The translations under genes were made by a program, and so were the position numbers. A stretch of 64,000 nucleotides of DNA from Isochrysis galbana (taxonomy: Eukaryota > Haptophyta > Isochrysidales > Isochrysidaceae), in NCBI GenBank assembly GCA_018136815.1, contig CM030931.1, forward strand, positions 7,920,550-7,984,549, in the 5' to 3' direction. The stretch's first letter is position 1. The number at the start of each line of letters is the position of its first letter. Shown piece after piece: positions 1 through 11,600 of this stretch. Under the pieces are notes generated by a model. It was given only the letters and a program-made list of their open reading frames with translations. It ran no database searches and had not been told where the DNA came from.

Positions 1-54
1 GCAGCGTTAGGGGCCGGGGCGTTGCGTGTGCTCGAGGTGCTGGATGGCAGCATT

Positions 55-2675
55 ATGGGGAATAGCGGTAGCATGAACACATCCAACACTGGCACCACGG
101 CTCACATTGTGCGACCACAAGGTGCGAGGCAGGTGGACAATTCTAGTACTGGGGAGCAGGCTGCATCTCCGACTGTCTTAGGGGCCCGAGCAAAGCGCAT
201 GATGGGAGACGCAGATGACCCTCCCCCCCGAAGCTCGACGCCACGTAAGCGCGCACAAATCGAAGGTTTGCTCGCTCCGCTATCGCGCTTGACCATGCGT
301 CAATTACGTGATCTTCACTCTCGCTACGGGATCTCGGTCACACCCAAGCCGCAAAAGGGGGCCAATGCCTCCCATGCGGAAGAATTGGCGCTCAATCTTT
401 TGCGATTAGTATCGCGACGCCTGTCGGTAGACCTTGTACCATTGCTGAGTGCCATTGGCCCCTGCGTGCGCCTTGCGCCGCCAGCGGTCGCATCATTGCG
501 GCGGCTCATCATGGCCGGGTTGGCGGGAGCAGGATACGCTCCTCAGCCTGCATTGAGCATTCTACGAGCATACGTGCCCTTTCATGCGGCTGGATTGCAT
601 CCAAGGAGAAACCATGGCTTGTCGGCAGATGATGTTGCCGATCATACGACGACCAAGATGTACGATGCGAGAGCATCTTGCCCGGCGCTCAGATCCGCTC
701 TCGAGCGTGCCGAGGCCTGTGTGGCTCTCGCAGACGCCGCAGACGGATTGCTCGGTTCCACGGCGGGAAGACAGCACATGGGAAACATGCTGTTTCAGCC
801 GACTGCACATGTAGTGCGGCGCTCTCAGTCGATGGGGCAGACTACGGCGACGCAATACCGTGGAAATTCATTTGCGTCCGAGGTACCATCGCTATTGAGA
901 GACCTCCGGTGCTTGATGCGAGAACTAGGCGACGCTGAAGAGGATACCCGTCCAGGGATGGGTACGTTGCGCCGCATTGCAAGCGTCTCACTCTGGCATG
1001 TTGTGGGCGTGTGCGTTTCACACTTGAGGCGGGAGCAGCGGCGGACGGAGGCCACTTGCCTCTTGGCGGAGGCCGTGCTAGCAAGAGGGCTGCCGCACAC
1101 GGGGCGTGCTGCTGCGTGGCTCACGCTTGCCCAACAACTTCAGGCGGATGGAAAGAAATTGCTCGCGCTGGAGCTATGCGAGACTGCGCACGCTACCGGC
1201 GGGAAGTTAACTCCCAGCGCGCTTGCAGCTGCTCTCCAACCGCTTATCCCTACGGAATCCCACATTTTATGTGGCTCTGAACGTTTGAAGAAAGCTGGTG
1301 GAGTAGCATTCGCTGCGCAAGGTGGCAATCATTATATTCAGCATGAGTGTGGCATGTCGTGTGAAGCCCCAAGGCCGTCCAAGGCCGAGAGCATGTCGGA
1401 AGATATGGAAAGCGAGGCGGGCATAGAGGGCTTCATCAAAATGGATGCCCCTTCGATCGATGCCATCGAACTCAGCCCTTCCCAAATGTTGTCGGCCCGT
1501 AAACTTCTACTCAAATTGGCGGTGCCGCCTCGTCGATGGAAGAAGCCGCGCGTTGCGGAGCTGCCGAGTGCTCCGGAGGTAAGCTAATGCCGCCAAAGTC
1601 GCGCAAATGCTCATGGGACATATGTTGGCGGGTGTCAACTTGGACTGACGCCCCCACCGACTCCTAGAAAGTTTGCAGGTCGACGTGCTAAGAGCTCCTT
1701 CCCTGTGATTGTGTTGAATACTCTTAGGTGGTGGTGTCGGCCCGCTTCCTTCCAGCGGAGCCCAATAGCAAGGGCAACTCGATGCGCCGCGGGCGTTGGC
1801 AGCTCCCAAATGATGGCCCTTCACGTACGGCTGGGAATGCGCAAAGGGCCAACGCTGGCTGTGATACTGAATGGCACGTCGGCCAATCTCCACGCCACGG
1901 AGGCCCGTATAGCGTGGACACTTGCACGTATTCTCATTTTGGTGTGACGGATTACGGCGAGGCCGCCTGGTCTCGGGCGCAAGTCGATGGCACGGGATCG
2001 GTTGAGCAAGTAGCTTTATGGCACTATATGCAGAGGGGGTGGCGGGTGGGTTTGCATCTGGAGAATTCGCTCCCGCTGACAATCTTCGCCTTAATATTGT
2101 GGGACGCCCTTTTTGAAGCCTTGCCTGGCGTGATGGACTCAGCAGCTCAAGATGCGCCCGCTGATTTGTGGGACTCGCGCTTTTTTTATCGCCGTCGCCG
2201 CTCCAAGATTGACGAGTCCCTGCGTCGCGTGCGGGCTGGAGAAGCGCGACAAATGTTGATCGCTTCCCATGCCGCACATTATGGGACGCCGGCAGTGGGG
2301 GTTACTTGGGGCAGGTTCGACCTGAGGATGCTAAGTGACGTGGCCGAGGCGCTCGGTGGGAACGCCGTGGCCGCCCTATGCGCTGCTCTTGCGAGCGACT
2401 ATGCAAGTTGGTCACACGGCTTCCCCGATTTGCTCGTATTCAATCCTGCCGCACGCGATTCCGAGGAACTAGACAATCCCACGACCATTGAGGGAACTCA
2501 TCCGGCACTGCCCTCGGTCGACTTAACCACCGAGGAGGTGGCTGAGAGCGGCGTGAAGCTAATTGAGGTGAAAGGACCGGGAGACCGCCTATCGGACGCG
2601 CAAATTGCGTGGATCGGCTTGTTGCTCCGAGAGGGTGTCTCTGTCGAGGTTTGCCGTGTCAAAGTCGAACATTAA
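55..2675 (+). CDS. FAN1: FAN1-type structure-specific nuclease (VRR-NUC), 5' end open at window edge
   Basis: Fanconi-associated nuclease 1 family: a nuclear 5' flap endonuclease and 5'-3' exonuclease in DNA interstrand-crosslink repair. Two exons are seen. Exon 1 (first ATG at 55, frame open to base 1) runs to 1578 and exon 2 runs 1728-2675. The 149-nt intron has GTAAGC and CTTAG ends, both phase 0. Exon 1 holds a disordered basic N-terminus, a SAP-like segment (LTMRQLRDLHSRYGI) and a helical TPR-like stretch ending in the family signature VPPRRWKKP. Exon 2 carries SVEQVALWHY, a GLHLENS segment whose Glu would be the first catalytic acid, then the VRR-NUC core FPDLLVF and IEVKGPGDRLSDAQ. These supply the Asp, Glu and Lys of the PD-(D/E)xK site. 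The protein ends in VEVCRV like other FAN1 proteins. The roughly 50 residues after the splice are less conserved and could contain a retained intron. The domain order is convincing; the true start may lie upstream of the window. Confidence 0.88.
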
Positions 2676-4939
2676 GCCCTAATCGACCTCGGTTAGGTGC
2701 CCCTTCTCTCGGCGCCATCGTGAAGCAACACGCGAGGTTGTCCTCGCTCACGATGTGGCTGTGCTCTCGTCACCCACTTTGTTTTCCGCAGAGGCGGCTC
2801 TTGCGTTCGCCGTGCAAGAGCGTGTTTAAGTAAATATTTAGGAGGGCCATGCTTCCCCCCTCCCCCCAAATAGTAGGAGTAGGAGTAGGAGTAGTACTCA
2901 TAAAATTCTTAGGAGAGCCCAGTGCAGTAGCGATGCGTTCCTTGCGCTTGCGCTCTCGTCGTGCACACGAAGGCCAAGCAAGAGGCCGAAATCCGCAGCA
3001 TTTCCCGCCCCCCTGCTGAAGCGGCAGAGTTTCTGGTGCGGTGTACATAGGGCGTTGTCTTCCGAAAAGACGCCGAGTTGTGAGCTTTTCAATATGAAGT
3101 GGCCATCCGGAAGTGCCCGCGATGTCGGGTAGAGCGCCTGTCTTTCCCATGGTCGACAAGTGAAACGGGCGGGCTGCGGCGCCGATCTGGCGCGTCTCTC
3201 GATCTCGTGAACCGAGACGCAGCCGATCTCTCATCGCCCTCTCGATCTCATTTTGTCGCCCTTGTCTCCACAGACCGATGGACCGACGGACGTCACCAGC
3301 ACGAGATGATATCGTAAATGATGACATCACTCACATTACCTCCGCTTGCTGACTGGGGAACGGCTGCTGGTTCTGGGGGGTGGCACAACGGGATATATAT
3401 TGAATAAACAAAGACTTTTCTCACAGTGCCATCGCCGGCTTGGGCCGGCTTGGGCCCCGAGCGACCGCTGGACCGCTGGCTTCGGGAGGGGGGTGTGGGG
3501 GGGCGGGGGGGGGGGGGGGGGGGGGTTCCCAAGGAGACAGCCGCGAGAGGCGAGGCGGGAGAGGAGAATTCTCTCGGGGAAGGATTAGAGAGGGTGAGGG
3601 CCTGGCGAAACAACTGTAATGCGGCGACCGGGAAACATCAGTTCTCTGTCGTTCACCGACAAATAATGACGTGACAACTCTACGAAAGCTAGATTTTTTC
3701 TCATAAACATATCATTAAATTATGTTACGAATGGTGCCCCCAGCGCCCTTTCAAACATGCCACAGACACTAGAAATCAGGCTCCAGACGCGCACATATGG
3801 ACTGCCTGCGCGTCGCCACGCGGCGCACAGACAGTCCATACACATATTCCACGAATACACACGCGCACTGCCCCCCCAATTCGACCCCTTCGAGCCCTGT
3901 AGCCGATCTGCTGACCGGCCGCGCCTGGCGAGAGAGACGCCAACTCTGATTTTTCAGCCAGGGGAGCTTGCTTAGGGCGCGCCCCAGCCGCCACGGAGGG
4001 TGAACCCAAGCCCCTCCGTTTTCATCTGCAGCGACCCATCGTGCAGCATGCAGACGGACCTCTTCTCCTACCGGGAGGAACAGCTTTCTCGTCAAGTGGA
4101 GACTTTCTGCCACAACTTCACGGAGAAGACGATGATGGACTGGTTGCAGGCCTTGCACAGCGAAGATTTCGGCCCCAGTTGCAGCACTCCAGCAACCCCG
4201 GGAGTGCGCAACGCTACCCCTTCGCCGTCTGAAGGAGCCTAGGCCCCAGACATGACCATGAATGCAAGCCGGGGCGCTCAGATGACCCGCCCGCCCGCCC
4301 CCGGGCTCTGACGGGGTCTCTGCAGGGCCTGCAGGGACATCTTCACCTGCGTCTTCACCTGCGTCGGCGTGCGGCATCGGCCAGCGGCTCAGTGCAGGTG
4401 CGCATCTTCCCAGTCCCAGTTGGATTTTTTTTATTAGAAGGCGAAACGCCCAGGAATGCATACCACCATGAGGGAAGCTGTGTGGCCGGGCCCTCACAAT
4501 GCGGCGCATACGGATGCGCCGCGAAACACAAAAGCCACAAGAGGCCCGTCTCACCCCCCTCCCAACGCTTGGCCCAAGATAGTGCAGGTGGGCCGACCCC
4601 CCGACACCGAAGAACAAGGAACGAGGGGGGGAGCAGGGAGGAGGGAGTGAAAGAGGCGAGGACAATGGACACGAGAGCCCATGGGAGGGTGTACAAATAC
4701 TAGCATAGCGGGCTTTTTCAAGAATTTTTTTATAGATTTCCAAGGGCATGCGTGCGCGGTGAGGATGATTAAGACGGATTTTTCTTTGGACTGTGCATAT
4801 GTAGACCAAAGGAGACGCTCCACGCCAAAGTAAAGTTGCCGAGAGCTATAGCGCACAATGCCCGCGCCGCGACCGATTTGGCCTACATTGTTGTGAATAG
4901 GTGGAGTAAGTGACAAGTAAGTGACATGTTCTAGCAAGG
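2676..4939. other. intergenic stretch, low complexity, no supported gene
   Basis: This 2.3-kb spacer lies between the 3' ends of the FAN1-like gene (+) and the glycosyltransferase gene (-), so the two genes converge. It holds a (GTAGGA)-type microsatellite at about 2871-2896 and a run of about twenty G at 3508-3527. An imperfect palindromic patch lies near 3790-3850. Open frames on both strands (for example around 4000-4240) show no family resemblance and no clear splice context. I see no gene here that I can defend. Confidence 0.5.
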
Positions 4940-7900
4940 CTAATTCTGCCTGGCTGGACAGAATGGTGGTGGTTTAGGTACTGAAAAGCCCCACACACAA
5001 ACGTCAATGGTAGAATTGTCGTCTCTGAACGGGTCGAACCTAACCTCTGTCATCTCCTCGGGCCGATAGCACCACCGCGAGGTGAAGAGGGTTCGGAAGA
5101 GACGCTCAAGTTGGCCAACTTCCGAGCTGCATGCCAACAAAGCTTGAGCATCCTGCAGAGTCACGTGTAGCAACGTTGGCTCCCCGGCACCATCAACTAT
5201 TCTGTTGCGAGCAAAGGCTTGCGCTGCATAAGAGCTGCGAAGAGATTCATCGCTGCTTGCAACAGGAAGCCAGATCTCACGCCCTTGCCGCAGGTACGCG
5301 CCGTGTTTGGTTATTTTCGGCGCAATCCCACTCCATAGTTCCTTAGGCAGACGACGTAGCAGCGGCGGAGGCGATGGGGAAGAAGGCGGCGGCGGCATAT
5401 GCGGCCGCAGTACCCGTACGGTTGCAGCTGAAGCGGCAACATGCCTAGTCTTCTCCAGTCGCTCCAGCCATGCAGATGTGCGATACCGGACACCCTGTGC
5501 CGCGTCACCGTTCGCACGAGCCGCGAGAGCACATCGCTTCCTTTGGGCGCGCGCTGGTGGCTCGCCGTGCCAGTTGGCAATGGCGACCAGATGGTCCATT
5601 GGACAGCGGAAGGGCAGCGCTTGAGAGCTGAGTGAGGTCGCGCCAACCGTGCACTACGTTCAAGTGTGGGGTGGAGATGGTGCTTAGCACGCCACGATCG
5701 ATGATGCCCAGCGAGCGCTTGAAGTAATTGAGAGTCGGCTCAACCAAATGAAGGGGCTGAATGCACGGCTGGAACTAACCATGCTCGCAACGTTTGGGGT
5801 AGTGTGGAAGGCCAGCCCTTCGTGCTATGACCAATGCTAACATGAAGAATTATCTTCCTGGGAGCTCACCTCTCTGAGACGCGCCCAATGCTTCTCACAG
5901 TAGCAGTAGAAAGGTGGCAACACGATTGATCGATTCAGCACACGTGCGAGGGCGATTCCGGTGGACAAACGTTGAAAAAAGTTGTTCACATGCTCGACGT
6001 GTTGGCGGCCTCGCACATGAGGATCGGCCTGCGGTGGTCGTATGGGATTTGAAAGCAAGGTGAGCAGACATGGACAGAATGCACAACAAGCGCATGGTGG
6101 CGACCTGCATAGGACGGCCGCACTTAGCCCAGGATGCTTATATACAGTTCCTATGACCGGCTGCAAAGATTCATGTCTGAGAGTCCTCATCCGCTCCGCG
6201 TACGCCCCTCCAATGATTCAGCGATGTTCTTCGCCTTTGTGGCTGGCTGGTCACGAGCACTAGGCTAGGCTAAGACGGCAAGCCGACGGTGCATTGTGGG
6301 CACGAAGACGTACTTGACCCACCCATGGGGCGGCAGGTGGGAGCGGCGCCTCATCATGTAGAACTAGAAACTTCTCGAACCCTCCAGTGAAACCTAGCTC
6401 AACCTCTCTCGCGGCCTCACTGAGCGCATCCTTGGTCGCCAACGGGTTGCCGGCAGTGGAAACCGCAGTCGGAGAAAATAAGAACTCATCATCTGGGACG
6501 AGCCACAGGCCCCATTCACGTAATCTCTCGCGCTTTCCAAAGGCGCAGTCAACGGCGTCGCCGAATTGATAGGTGGCATGTATCGCGATTGGCCAGCGTC
6601 CGGACTGAAGATGTAGCTGAAAGAAAGGGGCGAAGGAGGCACAGTGTCGGCTTTTATTGGGCAGAAGTCGAGTTCGATTGGGATTGAGAATGGATGGGTG
6701 TAGTGAAGAAAAACGAGCAATATGTGCTCAGCAGAAAGAGATCGGCACATGGACACCTGCTGGACGAAAAAAGAATGGCCGTTGGCAATCAGCGCAATCG
6801 GCATGATGCCAAAGGTGAAGGCCCTGGACACCCGCGGTATACACACGTCGAAAAGCCACCGAGACCCCGGCGTGTGTGCGGCACCATTCGGCCTTTGCGA
6901 GCGGACGCCCATCGTGTCGCCTTCTGACACGCTGGTAGAGAAGCCGCAATACTCCTTCTTGTACTGGAACCATGTCGCGCGATCCTCTGGAGACACCTAC
7001 AAGAACAGGATCGCGATCGATAGGGCGAGTCAGGCTGGACGGAAGACTAGCAGACATTTATGAAAAGATGTCGTTGAGGATACGCGAATCCAAAATGAAG
7101 TAGTGATCTCGCAGCTCGTCCACACCGACTTGTGGAAATACATACGTATCAATAGCAGAGCGCGCGGCCACCGTAGCACCTGCCTCCGATGACCCCTGAT
7201 TCGCCCTCGCAGCAAGTCGTCAAAAGCAGTCTGGTCTGTCTCGCGGATAAGAGAGGCATTCGCTGTGCGTTGCCCCCACTCAATGAGGAAGGCAATCGTG
7301 GATTGAGTTGGACGAACAACAAGAACTCCCGTGTTGCGATCGATGAGGGTGTGAAAGCACCCGTCATCGTTGACCTGAGTCCCGATTTGTGAATAGGAAG
7401 CAGCACAAGTGAGGTGGGTCGAGCGCACACCCCCAGATGCAGGACGAATGAGTGCGCAGCTATCTATGAGGCTTCCTTATCCCACTCACGTCATCTTCGG
7501 GCGAAACACAGTCGGACGATGCAATTAAGTCAGCATGTGCAAAGTCTTCAAATCCGCGGAGCCGACCCATCACCATTGCTGCGGGGTCGGAGAGCCAGAC
7601 AACATCCACATCTGAAACCACAATAGTGCGCGGGCCCAACCCGAGTAGGTAGACGATGGCGGCGACCTTCTTAGCCCCTAACGCCAGAAAGATGGCCGGG
7701 TTGCCACGCATGTTGGCGATGCCGCGTGAGCCTCTCGCATCGGCCATCGCCTTCATCAGCGTGTCATCTAGAGCAAAGAGATAGTGGGACCGCAGCACGT
7801 TCTGGCAGAATATTGCGGTCTTCTCGTCGATCGCCGCGACGACCGTCGGTAGCCCGAGTGTCTGCAGGTGGAGCGCCCAGTTATGCAGCAGTTCCGAGAC

Positions 7901-8155
7901 CGACTCAGTGGCGAAGGTGAGGTGCAGTACGCTGCTCGGCTCCCCAGGCAGATCGGCGGCGGAAGCTCCTGGGTAAGGGATGCGCAGGCTCGGTGGCGGC
8001 GGTGGCGCGCTGTCCGGCATGATGGAGGGCGGATAGCTGGAGCGTGAGGCGTGCTTTGCGCTCGCGACAGCCACGTACTGCTGGCTGAGCAGTGCGGAGA
8101 GGGTCACAAGCGCCAGCACAAAGAGCAGCGCTCCCGAGAGTGAGCGGAAGCGCAT
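4940..8155 (-). CDS. GT77-like nucleotide-diphospho-sugar transferase (XEG113/RRA-type), six exons
   Basis: Predicted Golgi type II glycosyltransferase related to plant extensin arabinosyltransferases (XEG113/RRA, CAZy GT77). Exons in coding order: 8155-7490, 7374-7084, 6986-6757, 6604-6314, 6028-5870, 5653-4940. Introns are GT-AG and mostly phase 0. The start ATG at 8155 precedes a signal-anchor helix (SGALLFVLALVTLSALL). Motifs in order: VVSDVDVVWL (DxD sugar-nucleotide site, about residue 182), NTGVLVVRPT, ETDQTAFDDLL, MPIALIANGHSFFVQ, IHATYQFGD, then RVLNRSIVLPPFYCYCEKHW and LPFRCPMDHL. The last two are typical of the XEG113 branch. The total is about 780 residues, near the family's usual length. 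Inside exon 2, near 7190-7200, the frame jumps: DLL is followed by a good coding stretch in another frame, so a real or assembly indel is likely. The family is clear; the exact donor sugar and acceptor are inferred only. Confidence 0.82.
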
Positions 8156-8420
8156 GAGTGAAGAGGGGATGGGGCGAGGCCGAGGCTGGGCGAGGGGGGG
8201 AAGAAGCAGGTGGAGGGCGAGGAGGAGTAGGAGGAGAGGGACGGGGGAAGGGGAAGGGGAGGGGGAGGGGGGGGGGGGGGGGAGCAAGAGAGGGAGGGAG
8301 AGAGGTGATGGAGAGCCGGACGAGGGCGGGGGGAGGCGCGGGAGAAGCGAGAACGCGCGAACCGGAGAGCACTTTATACTTACGGATAGAAGAGAGGAAT
8401 AGGAGGGAGGAGAAAAAAGG
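8156..8420 (-). promoter_or_regulatory. pyrimidine-rich leader/promoter region of the glycosyltransferase gene
   Basis: Read on the coding (-) strand this is an almost unbroken C/T tract ending just before the start codon, including a run of about 14 C (8270-8283). Similar C/T leaders precede several other genes in the window. No TATA-like box was recognised. The copia element has inserted just beyond it. Confidence 0.35.
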
Positions 8421-8425
8421 AATAG

Positions 8426-8602
8426 TGTTTGGCCCAGCCTATATTGGGCCCAGTGACTGTGAGAAGAGCGGTGTAGATCAGAGTAACCATTGGAGGCTAG
8501 CTAGCGAAACGAGTCGGTGACGAGTGACGATACCACGTTGCCACACCGTACTCCGGAGCCGGAGGAGTAGAACCACTCCTACAAAACAACTCAGGCTAGA
8601 CA
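8426..8602 (-). repeat. copia 3' LTR (177 bp)
   Basis: Direct copy of 13938-14114 with no difference seen. It starts TGTTTGGCCC and ends GGCTAGACA on the plus strand, which gives TG...CA in either direction. Because the element reads on the minus strand this is its downstream LTR. Confidence 0.95.
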
Positions 8603-8631
8603 CTCCCCCACAGCGATATTCGATATCGCTG
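8603..8631 (-). other. polypurine tract and adjacent perfect hairpin of the copia element
   Basis: Bases 8603-8610 read as a G-rich polypurine tract on the coding strand directly against the 3' LTR, where plus-strand DNA synthesis would be primed. Bases 8611-8631 form a perfect inverted repeat with 9-bp arms (CAGCGATAT/ATATCGCTG) and a 3-base loop, between the tract and the stop codon at 8639. Confidence 0.6.
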
Positions 8632-8638
8632 CACAAAC

Positions 8639-11600
8639 TCAAACTTTTTCATTGAGAAGGGAAGAACGGTGACGGAGGAAGGTGTTCTTGTCAAGGCATT
8701 TAGTAAAAATGTCGGCGGTCATCATCGAAGTAGATATCCAGTGTGGGACAGAGATGTGATGGAGAAATTGTTCTCGAGCATATAGCAGCCAGCGAACATA
8801 GTGGCGAGTACGAGCCGTTACTCCGGGGTTCTTGATCGAGTCACGAGTCGCTGAGTTGTCAGTGAAGATGCGGATTGGAAGTTGCTGGGGGTTGTCAAGA
8901 AATTCAAACAGATGGAGAGTAAATTGAAGGTTCCGAGCGGCTAGCGCATATACAGCGGTTTCAGCTTCAGCAGATGATTGGGCGACTAGCTTGAGTTTCT
9001 TGGATTGGTATGAAATCGATGCTCCCCCATACTTGATGGTGTAGCCGGCAAAGGGTTTGGCTAAAGAGCCCCAAGATGAGTCAGCATATACTTCCAGAGT
9101 CCCTTTTGATCCTTCGTAGGTGAGTCCAAGGTTTTTGGTATGATGAAGATAGCTGACAACACTGAGGGCGGCGTCATAATTTTGGGGAGACGGGTCCTGC
9201 ATAAACTGGCAAAGGAAAGAGACATGAAACGAGATGTCTGGGCGAGTGATGGTTACCCATAACAGCGAACCCATAAGTTGCAGGTAGGACTTAGATCGCA
9301 TACGAGACCTGTCGACGTCTGAGTTAGCTCCCGATAGCTTGTGAAATTCTTCAATTCGCGACTGACATATGGGAGTGGTGAATGATTTGCTTGTGCGTTC
9401 GCTTAGGAAATTGGTAGCTACCTCTTCAATGTATTTGGTTTGGCATAGAGTTATCTCACGGACCGACCGATGACGGGTGATTTCAAAGCCAAGGAATCGA
9501 GAAGGCTCACTAATGATGCTTACATTAAACCTTTTGGAGTATTGACAGATAAATTCGTCGACTAATCCTCGGCGCCCCTTGGGAAATCTGACCAGCATGT
9601 TGTCAACATACAAGGCTAAGTAGATAGTGGAGCCATCTTCGTTCTGACGCTTGAAGAAATTAGGTTCAACAACAGATTGTTGGAAGCCAATTTTGGTGAG
9701 AGTAGCCGTATTGGTGATCATGTATTGGTAGCCAGCTTGTTTCGTGCCCTCAAGCGGCGCAAGTAACAAGCATGCAGCATAATTCGGGTCCTCAAATCCG
9801 GTTGGTTGGACTATGTAGAGCGGGTTTCCATCCATATCAGCTGACGAGAACGCCTTCACGGTGTCTATTTCCAAAAGATCGTCATCTGCTTCATTGGTGA
9901 GAGCTAAGAAGATCCTAGAACTCTCATGTCGCAGTGTCCCGCAGAAGGTTTCGGTGAAGTCGACCCCTGGCACCTGGCTGTAGCCACATGCAACCCATCT
10001 GGCCTTGAAGCGCTCAACAGAGCCGTCCGGGTTGTACTTGACCTTGTACACCCACTTACCTTTCATTGGTTTGCGTCCAGCAGGGATCTCTTCTGCCTTG
10101 ACCAGTTTCCAGGCCCTGTTGGTCTCATACTTCCCGGTGACATCCTCCTGCATCGCCTCACGCCATTTCTCTGCATAAACTGGGTCGCTGACGGCCTCCT
10201 TGAACGACCGGGGCTCTGGGATGGGTCCAGTAGGAGTTGCTGCCATGAGTGCCTGTGCAATTTCTGGAGACACAGACATGGATGACTCCCCCACGACCGA
10301 AGCGGTCGCAGATGACGAGGTGGCAGCAGCGAGAGGGTCGGTGCCGGCGGGGGTGACGGCCGAGGATGGCAGGAGCGGCGGCGGGGCTCGTTCGAGTGCG
10401 GAGAGTCGGCGTGATGGGGTGGGGAGGGAGGCACCATCGGTGGCGCGACGGACGAGGGGGGGGGGCATTGCGGGCGAAGAACGGCGGGAGACCTCAGCGA
10501 AGGACGTGAAAGAAGATTCCTGAAAGCATACGTCAACGGCAGTGGTTATTCTACGAAGCGAGGGTATATATACGAAGAAACCACGACGACGAGCGTCCCA
10601 GCCGAGATGTACTGCGGGGAAGCGCCGAGGAGCAAGCTTGGGAACAGGGTCTGCAACATGTACGAAGCAATCGCAAAGCATTACGCGAAAACGAGTCAGC
10701 GGAGTGGGAGGGCGTCGGGGGTCTGCTCTGCCCCACGGAACTTCGGGCGGAGAGAATGCATAGGATGGGAGAGAATTCGAGATAGCAACCGCCTGTGACA
10801 TGAGAAAAGGCCACAAGGTGGTGAAGAAAACATCGTGACCCGCATGCGCCAACATGACGCGCATGCTGCGGAGCAATACCCCCCAGCCTCTCTCCGCGAT
10901 TCCATTGGTCTGTGGGGAGTCTGCAATAGAAAAGGAACGACGAATGCCGAGCTCCGAGCAGAAAGCGTCGATTGATGACGCAGTGAATTCGGTGCCATTA
11001 TCCGTGTGCCATTGATCAACAACGCCCGGTATGGACGTTTTAGTTAGAAGATAGGCGTGGTCCCCGACATACGTCTGAGCTGCAAGGAGGACATCGGAAG
11101 AAGATTTGTGCTTCAGGAAGTAAACAGCCGCGAGCCGTGAGTACATGTCAATGAAGATGATAGCAAAACGAAGTCCAGACGGCGAGGGAGGGAAAGGCCC
11201 GCATGTATCAGATACAACTTTCTCGCCGAAATGTTTGTATTGTTGTGTATTGGGCGGGATTCTTTTGTGCGGCGAGCGGCGTTGGTTTTCAAAGCATGCT
11301 TTACAATCTAACTTCTGGGTTGAAGCGTGGGCATTGGAGACTCCTCTCGAGAGCATGGCAGAACGAATTCGGTGAACGTTGAAATGGCCGAGCCTAGCAT
11401 GCCACAAGTATGGAGACGGCGGCTCGTCATTAGTATCTGCGATGGCGGCCAGAGCAGTGTCGAAATTGAGAATGTAGTGATGGCCTGAAGCAGCCATAGA
11501 GGCCAATTCCCCACCGGGTAATTGGAGATGGCACTCTTGGTTTAGAAATGTGGAGATGTTATCGTTCTCATACCCAGCTCGACAGCTGAAGAGCCTAGCC

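Noticed and set aside
1507..2277. Long minus-strand open frame opposite the FAN1 gene
   Set aside because: It is a shadow of the GC-rich coding exon on the other strand; no family features and it crosses the intron.
3769..4809. 346-codon minus-strand frame and plus-strand frame at 4000-4242
   Set aside because: Mixed low-complexity composition, no motif, no start context; the two strands are equally (un)convincing.
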